A stretch of 7,238 bases of DNA from Gammaproteobacteria bacterium RBG_16_57_12 (GTDB taxonomy: Bacteria > Pseudomonadota > Gammaproteobacteria > RBG-16-57-12), in contig MGXL01000007.1 in the NCBI GenBank assembly GCA_001801365.1, positions 1 through 7,238 on the forward strand. The letters run 5' to 3'. Under the pieces are notes generated by a model. The model saw only the letters and a list, made by a program, of their open reading frames with translations, searched no databases and was not told where the DNA came from. Position numbers and translations under genes: made by a program. The first letter of the stretch is position 1, and each line of letters starts with the position of its first letter. Positions 1 through 6,119 of this stretch are shown here, one piece after another.

Positions 1-2001
1 CGACATCAGGTTATAGCGCTCCGCCGCGGGAATGAATGCCCCGGGCGGTATAATGACGCCATCCTCACTCTGCAATCTCAGCAGTATCTCGCTATGATCC
101 CCGCATCCCTTGTCGCCATCCACGGCCACCATGGACTGATAATATAAAACAGGAACGATGTTTTGATGATAGAGTATGAGGCGGTCTTCACGGATCGCAT
201 CGGTGATTCTGATCACCCATTGCATTTCACCGCGACGCCGCAGCAGTTCCTGGTCATTCGGCTCGAAGACATGCATTCTGTTTCGCCCGGCGTCCTTGGC
301 GGCATAACAGGCCATATCGGCTGCACTCAAGATTTCTGCGATGCCTTTATTCTCGCTACTGACCGTTGCCGCCCCAATACTGACGCCAATGTAGAAGATT
401 TTGCTATCCCAGATAAATGCGAATGACTGCACAGCGGCAAGGATTTTTTGCGCCACGCCGCGCGCATGCTGCAAATCGCAATAGAGCAGCAGTATGCCGA
501 ATTCATCACCACCCAGCCGGGCAAAGACGTCACTGTTGCGTAACTCGCCCTTCAGGACCTCGACCACCTCCTTGAGCAAGGCATCACCCGCGACATGTCC
601 GCAGGTATCGTTGACGACCTTGAACTGATCCAGATCAAGATACAGCAAGGTGTGGATTCTGACATCCTGCGTGGCCAATATCAGGGATTCTGACAGGCGA
701 TTCTCGAACTCCTGACGATTCACCAGTCCTGTGAGTGCATCATGAGTCGCCTGCCATTCAAGCTTGCGCGCCATCTGGTGTGCATTGGTGATGTCTTCGA
801 TCACTATCACTGTGCCACTTACTCTGTCATCGGCATCTTTGACGGATGATACGGAAAACTCCACGATGATTTTGTTTTTATCACTATCCGCCAACCAGCC
901 TTGCTGGCCACCGACAATATCCTGCTCCCGACCCAGGCAGCACCGGACGCTTTCCTGCAGACTGTCATTTCCATTTTGATCTGTAACCTTGATGATTTCT
1001 CCAAGCTCCCTGCCCTGTACTTCCGAGCTGAGTCTGCCAATCAATTTCTCTGCTACCGGGTTGATGAATTCAATAAGCCCCTTGTCATCAGTCGCTATCA
1101 CGCCATTGCCTATCGATGACAGCGTCACCTGCGCCTTGTTTCGTTCACGCGCCAGCACCATGGCACTGCGGCCCAGCAGGAACAGGATATATACAATACT
1201 GATCACCAGGATGGCCGAGAGGATGAACATCCATTTCCGGTATTTTTCCGCGACGCCGCGCTGCGCCATGTAATATTCCATATATGTGCGGTGCAGCATG
1301 TCCACCGTTTTTCCTACGGGGGCGATCTGCTCGATGTTGGCCAGGGTCTGCAATTCGCTGGTGTAGTCGATAATCAATTTTGAGTGGGTAAGATAGTTCT
1401 CCAGTTTTGAATTGTGGGCTCGTTGCCCAGGCGCCTTCGCGCGCAGGGCATTGTTCATGGCCTGAATCTGCTCCAGTGCCTTGATCCGCCAGGATGGGTC
1501 ATTGTTCATGGCGAAATACATCACCATATGCTGCACATTTTCAATTTCATGCTTCATGCCAAGGGCGGATGACAGCGTTTTGACCTCATTGCTGTTGCCA
1601 GGATAATAATCCAGCGAGTTTCTCAGAATCGCATTCTTCTGTTTGAATTGGTCCACCAGACTGATCTTGTCGGCTATGGTTTTTTCAATCTCGCCTGTCT
1701 TGCTCACGATGGCTCCGTCATGGAGCTGTGCGACACCCTTCTCGCCATGCAATAATATCTCTGCCTGTTCAGATAAACTGTCTTGCGCGTCGCCAAGATA
1801 GGTATAGTGCTTTGCCCTGCCCGATCTGACCTCGAACAACCGGTCGTTAAGCTCCACATTGGCCTGCTTCAGTTCGCGAATCATGTCGATAATCTGTTCG
1901 TGATTGGTGGTGTTATGCGCATGGGTCTCCAAATACATAACGGTCAACATCATGCTCAGCAGCACAGCGACTATCAGCGGCAGGCCGAGCTGCTTATTCA
2001 T
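1..2001 (-). CDS. Membrane-anchored sensor PAS-GGDEF-EAL protein (c-di-GMP turnover), C-terminus outside window
   Basis: An open frame of 667 codons runs from ATG 2001-1999 to the left edge with no stop, so the 3' end is missing. Residues 6-23 form a hydrophobic segment. Residues 28-255 are helical and probably periplasmic. Residues 257-278 form a second membrane segment, followed without an obvious HAMP by a PAS domain (about 285-405, with IGNGVIATDDKG). The GGDEF domain spans about 412-580, with LDLDQFKVVND (456-466), the signature RLGGDEFG (495-502; GGDEF at bases 499-513) and RNSD at 488-491, at the right distance for an inhibitory c-di-GMP I-site. An EAL domain starts near 604; its signature reads EIL (638-640) and it continues with PPGAFIPAAERYNLM. 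The GGDEF half should be an active diguanylate cyclase. The EAL half could be a phosphodiesterase, but most of its catalytic residues lie outside. The start is set by the ATGA overlap with the upstream cytochrome gene and a GGGAAG box 5 bases ahead. The domain assignment is firm; the ligand is unknown. Confidence 0.95.
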   Translation of the reverse strand, partial: MNKQLGLPLIVAVLLSMMLTVMYLETHAHNTTNHEQIIDMIRELKQANVELNDRLFEVRSGRAKHYTYLGDAQDSLSEQAEILLHGEKGVAQLHDGAIVSKTGEIEKTIADKISLVDQFKQKNAILRNSLDYYPGNSNEVKTLSSALGMKHEIENVQHMVMYFAMNNDPSWRIKALEQIQAMNNALRAKAPGQRAHNSKLENYLTHSKLIIDYTSELQTLANIEQIAPVGKTVDMLHRTYMEYYMAQRGVAEKYRKWMFILSAILVISIVYILFLLGRSAMVLARERNKAQVTLSSIGNGVIATDDKGLIEFINPVAEKLIGRLSSEVQGRELGEIIKVTDQNGNDSLQESVRCCLGREQDIVGGQQGWLADSDKNKIIVEFSVSSVKDADDRVSGTVIVIEDITNAHQMARKLEWQATHDALTGLVNRQEFENRLSESLILATQDVRIHTLLYLDLDQFKVVNDTCGHVAGDALLKEVVEVLKGELRNSDVFARLGGDEFGILLLYCDLQHARGVAQKILAAVQSFAFIWDSKIFYIGVSIGAATVSSENKGIAEILSAADMACYAAKDAGRNRMHVFEPNDQELLRRRGEMQWVIRITDAIREDRLILYHQNIVPVLYYQSMVAVDGDKGCGDHSEILLRLQSEDGVIIPPGAFIPAAERYNLMS

Positions 2002-3005
2002 AGCGGCTTCCCATGCCATTCACCGCTCAAGGTGCGCAGGAACATGGCAATCTTTTTGCGGTCCGCCGTCGGCATTTCCCTCCCGAGCATGTAATGGGAC
2101 ATAGCATCGATGGCATCTTCCAGATCCTCGGCAGAGCCATCGTGAAAATAGGGTGCGGTCTGTGCGACATTTCTTAATGAGGGTACGCGGAAAATATATT
2201 TGTCGGCATCCAGACCGGTTTTGTTGTAGCGGCCTAAAGTATGCTCATCACTGTGACTGTTTTGATTCAAATCTCCGCGGAACAGGTCATAGGGCGCATT
2301 CATATTGGCGCCAATATTTATCCCCTGGTGACAGGAGGCGCAGCCGTATTCCTTGAACAGTCGATAGCCTTCCAGCTCTCCGGCACTGATGGCGTTCGCC
2401 TCTCCACGCAGATAGCGATCGAACCGTGCATTGGGCGTGATCAGGGAGCGCATGTATTCGCTGAGTGCGTCCTTGATGTTCGCCGGCTGGATACCGTCCG
2501 GGTAGATGCGTTTAAAACTGGCCAGGTATCGGGGGTCCTGTTCAAGATAGTACATTATCGCGGGCCAGTCCGATGCCAGACCCTGGGGACTTTTAATGAT
2601 GGCCTCGGCCAGATCACCGAGGGTGGACCGCATGCCATACCAGCCATACAGATCGGCATAGGCCAGATTGAAAATGGATGGCGTGTTGGTTGAGCGTAGT
2701 CCACCATCGATAGATCGTGAGTATGGCTCGTGGTCGGCGCCGCCTTTATCTAAATAATGACAACTGCGACACGCTATCGACCCATCCCTGGATAAACGTT
2801 TATCCTCAAACATCCGCAGACCCAGATTCACCTTGTCCGGATTGACGGCAATGGTGAGCGGCAATGGCAGTATGGGTTCTTCTCCCGGGAGGGATGATGT
2901 TGACTGATCAGATGCACCCGCGCCGAGCGGCTGGGCCAGAATAACGTTTATCGACAGGAAGCTACATGCCAGAAATGTACTGAGTAGAAGATATTTCCAT
3001 TGCAT
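1998..3005 (-). CDS. Periplasmic diheme cytochrome c, CcpA/MauG superfamily (cytochrome c peroxidase-like)
   Basis: A 335-residue protein, the usual size for bacterial diheme peroxidases. Residues 1-24 look like a Sec signal peptide (MQWKYLLL, hydrophobic core, likely cleavage after Ala24), so it acts in the periplasm. Two CxxCH heme sites are visible: C79-C82-H83 in the N-terminal domain and C222-C225-H226 in the C-terminal domain. Family landmarks are GLRMFEDKRLSRDGSIAC (62-79), STNTPSIFNLAY (105-116) and PSLRNVAQTAPYFHDGS (275-291). Met302 in DAMSHYMLG sits where the distal Met of the high-potential heme is expected; this is my alignment by eye. The segment usually resembling FWDGRA reads GWYGMRS (121-127), so classical peroxidase activity is not assured. 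The family reduces H2O2 with c-type electron donors or, as in MauG, performs oxidations. The gene ends in an ATGA overlap with the PAS-GGDEF-EAL gene, implying co-expression. The start has only a weak ribosome binding site, but no other in-frame ATG precedes it. Confidence 0.93.
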   Translation of the reverse strand: MQWKYLLLSTFLACSFLSINVILAQPLGAGASDQSTSSLPGEEPILPLPLTIAVNPDKVNLGLRMFEDKRLSRDGSIACRSCHYLDKGGADHEPYSRSIDGGLRSTNTPSIFNLAYADLYGWYGMRSTLGDLAEAIIKSPQGLASDWPAIMYYLEQDPRYLASFKRIYPDGIQPANIKDALSEYMRSLITPNARFDRYLRGEANAISAGELEGYRLFKEYGCASCHQGINIGANMNAPYDLFRGDLNQNSHSDEHTLGRYNKTGLDADKYIFRVPSLRNVAQTAPYFHDGSAEDLEDAIDAMSHYMLGREMPTADRKKIAMFLRTLSGEWHGKPL

Positions 3006-3057
3006 ATCAATGCATTCTGCCGATTTATTAGACGAATATGAGAAATATCGGCCTGGT

Positions 3058-3084
3058 CCTTGAATTCTTTACGCTCTTTCAAGG
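3058..3084. repeat. 7-bp inverted repeat CCTTGAA / TTCAAGG with 13-base loop
   Basis: CCTTGAA at 3058-3064 and TTCAAGG at 3078-3084 are perfect reverse complements. The element lies 53-79 bases ahead of the cytochrome start codon. It has no T-run in either direction, so it does not look like an intrinsic terminator. It could be an operator or a 5' leader hairpin, but a 7-bp repeat can also arise by chance. Confidence 0.3.
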
Positions 3085-3100
3085 TCTTTGAGTAGGACGC

Positions 3101-3119
3101 AAAATGGCAGACGCGCCAT
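3101..3119 (-). terminator. Weak candidate intrinsic terminator after the M14 peptidase gene
   Basis: On the minus strand ATGGC (3119-3115) pairs with GCCAT (3108-3104) around a six-base loop, and the pairing runs straight into TTTT (3104-3101, the first T shared with the stem). It begins about 50 bases after the M14 stop codon. The stem is only 5 bp and the T-run short, so termination would be weak. It is reported because it is the only hairpin-plus-T structure in the gap. Confidence 0.22.
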
Positions 3120-3169
3120 GCGGCGAACAAGTAAATCTGGCTGATTCTGAGAGGGATACCTGTGAATGA

Positions 3170-4861
3170 TCAGAGGGTTAACGTGGTCGTTGCCGTCCCC
3201 GCCCGCTCGTGCCGGGCGCTCAGTTTGATTTGCCCGCCCTGGGGGGCATGGACCACCCATTCGGCCTTGACGCGATCATCGGTCGGGTCGCTGACTTGCC
3301 CCGCCCAGCCGGTTGGTGATGACGGCTTGTAGGCACGTCCTTCGAGTTGCGCCAGTTCGATGCGCCGCAGGCCGCTGTGCAGGGTGATTCCTGCGGGCAA
3401 TTCGATCTCGCAGATAACCCCGCGTGTCAGCGACTTTTCTCTGGCCTTTTTGGTGACATAACTGGGCAGCCAGCCGGTGTTCTGCACCAGCAGGCCAATA
3501 CGGTACAGACCGCCACCCAGATCCTGGGCCTGTGCCCGATGAATGACCAGGCGCGGTGAAATAAGGTTATGCCACATCACCCATTCGGGGAAGCGGCTGA
3601 TTTCCTGCTCCAGTTGTGCCGGCGGCGGATTCCAGAAGCTGAACAGGGGATCCCAGCCGCCCAGCTCGATCTCCCCCAGTTGCGGGTGGTCAAAGCGGTA
3701 CCAGTCCACATAGCCCTTGCCCTGAAGCTGCTGGTCGCTCCAGCGCAGCATCTTCAGGTCATCCTCCAGGGGGTGTTCCCGGTACCAGTCGATATATTTA
3801 TAGTGTTCGATACCCGCCTGGCGTTGCGGACTCCATATCTCCACGGTCCAGGCAAACACCCCGCGGTGTTCATATAACCAGTCGTCCAGGGCGCCGGTAA
3901 TCACCTGCTTGGGGTGGTAACGGAATTCATCATGGGCCGAAACGGCGGGGTATCCCGTCAGCGCGCTACCTTTGGCCCCGATCTTCTGATAGGTCCACAG
4001 ATCTTCCGCCGGCAGGGTATCGTCCGCCTGATAGGAATAGGGCCGCAACAGGACGCCGCTGTAGGAATGAAAGGCGATCCCGCCACAGATATTGGGGTGA
4101 CCGGTGATGAAGTTGACGATGGCGCGAACCTCCGGCTCGGAGGCGGGAAACGGTCCCGCCCCCGCCTGCTCGTGCTCTTCACGCCATAGCACCGGGAAAT
4201 TGCGGTTCAGGTCCAGCCGCTCGCGCTTTTCCTGGAGTCTGATCAGGGAACCGTCATAATCCTCCACCCTTCCTTCGGGCAACAGGCGGTAGTATTGCCC
4301 GCCGGTTTCGGCCGGCTCACGGGGTACCAGCAGGCGGGGCTCATCGGGGCAGATCTTCCAGTGGCCATTGGGATCGGGGATGCGCATGGATAACAGTCGC
4401 CCATCCCCGTCCATATCCTCCATCACCAGCCCCCCCTGGGGCAGCTCATCATAGGGGTAAGGGCGGGTACTGGAGCGGATGATCCTGGGCCGGTCGGCCA
4501 GGGCCCACTCGGCGCCATCGGGATTGGCCCGGGGACAGATGTAAAATACCCGCTCCTGCAGGCAGCGCCCGATCTCGGGATTGCTCTCGAATCCCCGGCA
4601 CAACCAATCGATGAGATACAGGCAGGCGCTGGAACCCACCAATTCCGCGGCATGGATGTTGCCATCCACCCACAAGGCCGGCCTGGAGTGGTCCGCCCCG
4701 GTCTGCCGGTCGGTCAGGACGGTGACCCAGATATCCCGACCCTCATGGCTCTTCCCGATGCTTTCCAACTGTATTAATCGCGGGTATTTGCTGGCATAAT
4801 CACGCAGGATTTGCACCAGATCAGCGTAGCGATAATACGTATCAAAACGGCAATCCGGCAT
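3170..4861 (-). CDS. M14-family zinc carboxypeptidase with C-terminal beta-rich extension
   Basis: With the start at 4861 the protein has 563 residues. All hallmark M14 residues are present: zinc ligands H70 and E73 in NIHAAELVGSSA, the third zinc ligand H265 in FHSYSGVLLRPYS, a substrate-binding DLNRNFP segment (N219-R220), and the catalytic Glu E341 in WTVEIWSP. Such enzymes cleave C-terminal or gamma-linked residues from peptides. An acidic loop EDMDGDGRLL (148-157) sits between the second and third zinc-ligand regions. Residues from about 430 onward form a separate, probably beta-sandwich domain containing VQNTGWLPSY, reminiscent of CARDB-like modules. The start at 4861 is preferred because AGGA lies 7 bases upstream (4872-4869) and family-like sequence begins right after it. 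The longest frame starts at 4960 (596 residues), whose extra 33 residues begin MSVRRNIYLPVFPFILSG and could be read as a poor signal peptide. With the short start no export signal is visible and the enzyme would be cytoplasmic. It is transcribed divergently from the GNAT-C39/ATP-grasp operon. The natural substrate is unknown. Confidence 0.93.
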   Translation of the reverse strand: MPDCRFDTYYRYADLVQILRDYASKYPRLIQLESIGKSHEGRDIWVTVLTDRQTGADHSRPALWVDGNIHAAELVGSSACLYLIDWLCRGFESNPEIGRCLQERVFYICPRANPDGAEWALADRPRIIRSSTRPYPYDELPQGGLVMEDMDGDGRLLSMRIPDPNGHWKICPDEPRLLVPREPAETGGQYYRLLPEGRVEDYDGSLIRLQEKRERLDLNRNFPVLWREEHEQAGAGPFPASEPEVRAIVNFITGHPNICGGIAFHSYSGVLLRPYSYQADDTLPAEDLWTYQKIGAKGSALTGYPAVSAHDEFRYHPKQVITGALDDWLYEHRGVFAWTVEIWSPQRQAGIEHYKYIDWYREHPLEDDLKMLRWSDQQLQGKGYVDWYRFDHPQLGEIELGGWDPLFSFWNPPPAQLEQEISRFPEWVMWHNLISPRLVIHRAQAQDLGGGLYRIGLLVQNTGWLPSYVTKKAREKSLTRGVICEIELPAGITLHSGLRRIELAQLEGRAYKPSSPTGWAGQVSDPTDDRVKAEWVVHAPQGGQIKLSARHERAGTATTTLTL

Positions 4862-5015
4862 GTCGGGTTCCTGCAGTGATTTAGAATAATCAGGCCAAAG
4901 TCTACTGCCTGATAAAATGAATGGAAAGACCGGCAAATAAATATTTCGTCGAACACTCATTCTCCAGTGGATAATGATATAGTTTCAGGCAATAGGACAG
5001 TCGCACCGAAATATC
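4862..5015. promoter_or_regulatory. Divergent intergenic region between the M14 gene and the GNAT-C39/ATP-grasp operon
   Basis: These 154 bases separate two genes reading outward, so promoters for both should lie here. The composition is clearly more AT-rich than the flanking genes. For the plus-strand operon the best -10-like hexamer is GATAAT (4970-4975), which would put the transcript start near 4982; I see no good -35 partner. For the minus-strand M14 gene no promoter stands out. An inverted pair ATATTTCG (4941-4948) / CGAAATAT (5007-5014) brackets the central part and could be operator half-sites. The only small plus-strand frame is a 7-codon ATG at 4917, not a convincing gene. Confidence 0.45.
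4869..4872 (-). promoter_or_regulatory. Ribosome binding site deciding the M14 start
   Basis: The minus strand reads AGGA at 4872-4869, 7 bases ahead of ATG 4861-4859. The competing ATG at 4960 has GGAG only 2 bases upstream, too close for efficient use. This is the main reason for choosing the shorter protein. Confidence 0.6.
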
Positions 5016-6119
5016 ATGATCCGCACCGCCACCCTCAATGACCTGGATGCCCTGGTGGGCATTGAAAACCGCAGTTTCGTCACCGATCGCCTGTCCCGCC
5101 GCAGTTTCCGCTATCTGCTCACCAGAGGTAACGCCGTCACCCTGGTTGATGAAGCGCAGGGCGTCATCCGTGGTTACATCATGCTGCTGTTCAATATCGG
5201 CACCTCACTGGCGCGCATGTACTCCTTTGCGATCGATCCGCCCCACCGCGGGCGCGGCGTGGCCAAGACACTCATCGCCGCCGCCGAGGCCACCACACTG
5301 GAGCATGACTGCGTATCGCTGCGGCTCGAGGTCAGGCGCGACAATACCGAGGCGATCAATCTTTATCAGAAGCTCGGTTATAAACAATTCGGCGTCATCC
5401 CCAATTATTATGAAGACCAGATGGAGGCTCTGCGCTTTGAAAAGCATCTGGCCCCCCATTTGTCGCAGGATCTGGTCCGGGTGCCTTTTTACGAACAGAC
5501 CCTGGATTTCACCTGCGGCCCGGCTTCGCTGATGATGGCGATGAAGGCGCTTGACCCGTCCATGGAAATCAACCGCACGCAGGAACTACGGATCTGGCGG
5601 GAATCCACCACCATCTTCATGACCGCCGGGCACGGCGGCTGCGGACCCTATGGGATGGCGCTTTCCGCCTATCACCGCGGATTCAATGTCGAGGTGTATG
5701 TCAATGATGCGGGCGCCATGTTCATCACCTCTGTGCGCAGCGAAGACAAGCGGGAGGTCATGCGCCTTGTGCAGGAAGACTTCCTGGAAGAAATGGAGCG
5801 CCACTCCATACCGATCCATCATGGCACACTGAGCGTGGCCGAATTGCAGAGCATATTCGAAAAAGGCGGCGTGCCGATCGTTCTGATCAGCTCCTATCGC
5901 ATCTATCACGAAAAATTTCCCCACTGGGTCGTGGTGACCGGCTTTGATGAACGCTATGTTTATGTGCATGACTCCTACGTGGACTATGAAGCTGACAAGT
6001 CGTCCACCGATTGCATCAACATGCCCATTCTGAAAATAGACTTCGAGCGCATGGCGCGTTACGGCAAGGCAGGCCAGAAGGCCGTTATCATTTTGTACAA
6101 TCAAGACGAGGATTCATGA
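5016..6119 (+). CDS. GNAT N-acetyltransferase fused to C39-like cysteine peptidase
   Basis: A 367-residue two-domain protein. Residues 1-143 are a RimI-like GNAT fold: start MIRTATLNDLDALVGIENRS, acetyl-CoA pyrophosphate loop HRGRGVAKTL (77-86, pattern RxxGxA) and C-terminal LEVRRDNTEAINLYQKLGY (104-122). Residues from about 150 to 361 are a C39-like papain-fold peptidase: Q161 (oxyanion), C167 in DFTCGPASL, H303 in FPHWVVVTGF and D319 in VYVHDSYVD, a complete catalytic set. There is no signal peptide, membrane segment or ABC transporter domain, so unlike bacteriocin-exporting C39 proteins it should be a soluble cytoplasmic enzyme. The reaction is presumably acetylation of an amine plus cleavage or transfer at a peptide bond; substrates are unknown. 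A TAG at 4980-4982 closes the frame upstream and no other start codon lies between, so ATG 5016 is fixed despite a poor ribosome binding site (the nearest AGGA is 18 bases away). It overlaps the ATP-grasp gene by ATGA. RimI itself is not proposed, because RimI is a single-domain protein of about 150 residues. Confidence 0.93.
   Translation: MIRTATLNDLDALVGIENRSFVTDRLSRRSFRYLLTRGNAVTLVDEAQGVIRGYIMLLFNIGTSLARMYSFAIDPPHRGRGVAKTLIAAAEATTLEHDCVSLRLEVRRDNTEAINLYQKLGYKQFGVIPNYYEDQMEALRFEKHLAPHLSQDLVRVPFYEQTLDFTCGPASLMMAMKALDPSMEINRTQELRIWRESTTIFMTAGHGGCGPYGMALSAYHRGFNVEVYVNDAGAMFITSVRSEDKREVMRLVQEDFLEEMERHSIPIHHGTLSVAELQSIFEKGGVPIVLISSYRIYHEKFPHWVVVTGFDERYVYVHDSYVDYEADKSSTDCINMPILKIDFERMARYGKAGQKAVIILYNQDEDS
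6108..6112 (+). promoter_or_regulatory. Ribosome binding site of the ATP-grasp gene inside the GNAT-C39 gene
   Basis: GAGGA at 6108-6112 lies within the last codons of the GNAT-C39 gene, 3 bases before ATG 6116. With the ATGA overlap (ATG 6116-6118, TGA 6117-6119) it supports translational coupling and near-equal production of the two enzymes. Confidence 0.6.

Larger units (their letters stand above)
3006..3169 (-). promoter_or_regulatory. Gene-free spacer upstream of the diheme cytochrome/GGDEF operon
   Basis: This 164-base gap between the M14 gene and the cytochrome gene, both on the minus strand, must hold any dedicated promoter of the cytochrome/c-di-GMP operon, unless that operon is read through from the M14 gene. 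I see no convincing -35/-10 pair. The best AT-rich candidate is TAATAA on the minus strand at about 3026-3031, without a good -35 partner. Two inverted repeats are present and listed separately (3058-3084 and 3104-3119). Short overlapping frames here lack ribosome binding sites or recognisable sequence. The regulatory role is inferred from position only. Confidence 0.35.

Noticed and set aside
2241..2693. 150-codon plus-strand frame opposite the diheme cytochrome
   Set aside because: It is opposite both the second heme site and the conserved TAPYFHDGS region, so the minus strand is the coding strand.
3069..3260. 63-codon minus-strand frame across the end of the M14 gene and the spacer
   Set aside because: Most of it overlaps the M14 C-terminus in another frame, with no ribosome binding site or similarity I recognise.
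4917..4940. Seven-codon frame in the divergent promoter, considered as a precursor peptide for the ligase/C39 operon
   Set aside because: It is too short, lacks a double-glycine leader, and has no good ribosome binding site. No precursor peptide gene is visible in this window.
5038..5532. 164-codon plus-strand frame inside the GNAT domain
   Set aside because: It is an out-of-frame shadow rich in Arg, Ser, Pro and Cys, overlapping the clear GNAT reading frame.
5586..6104. Antisense open frame of 172 codons opposite the C39 domain
   Set aside because: It lies entirely opposite a gene with complete catalytic motifs, has no recognisable domain, and its residue pattern follows the codon bias of the sense strand.
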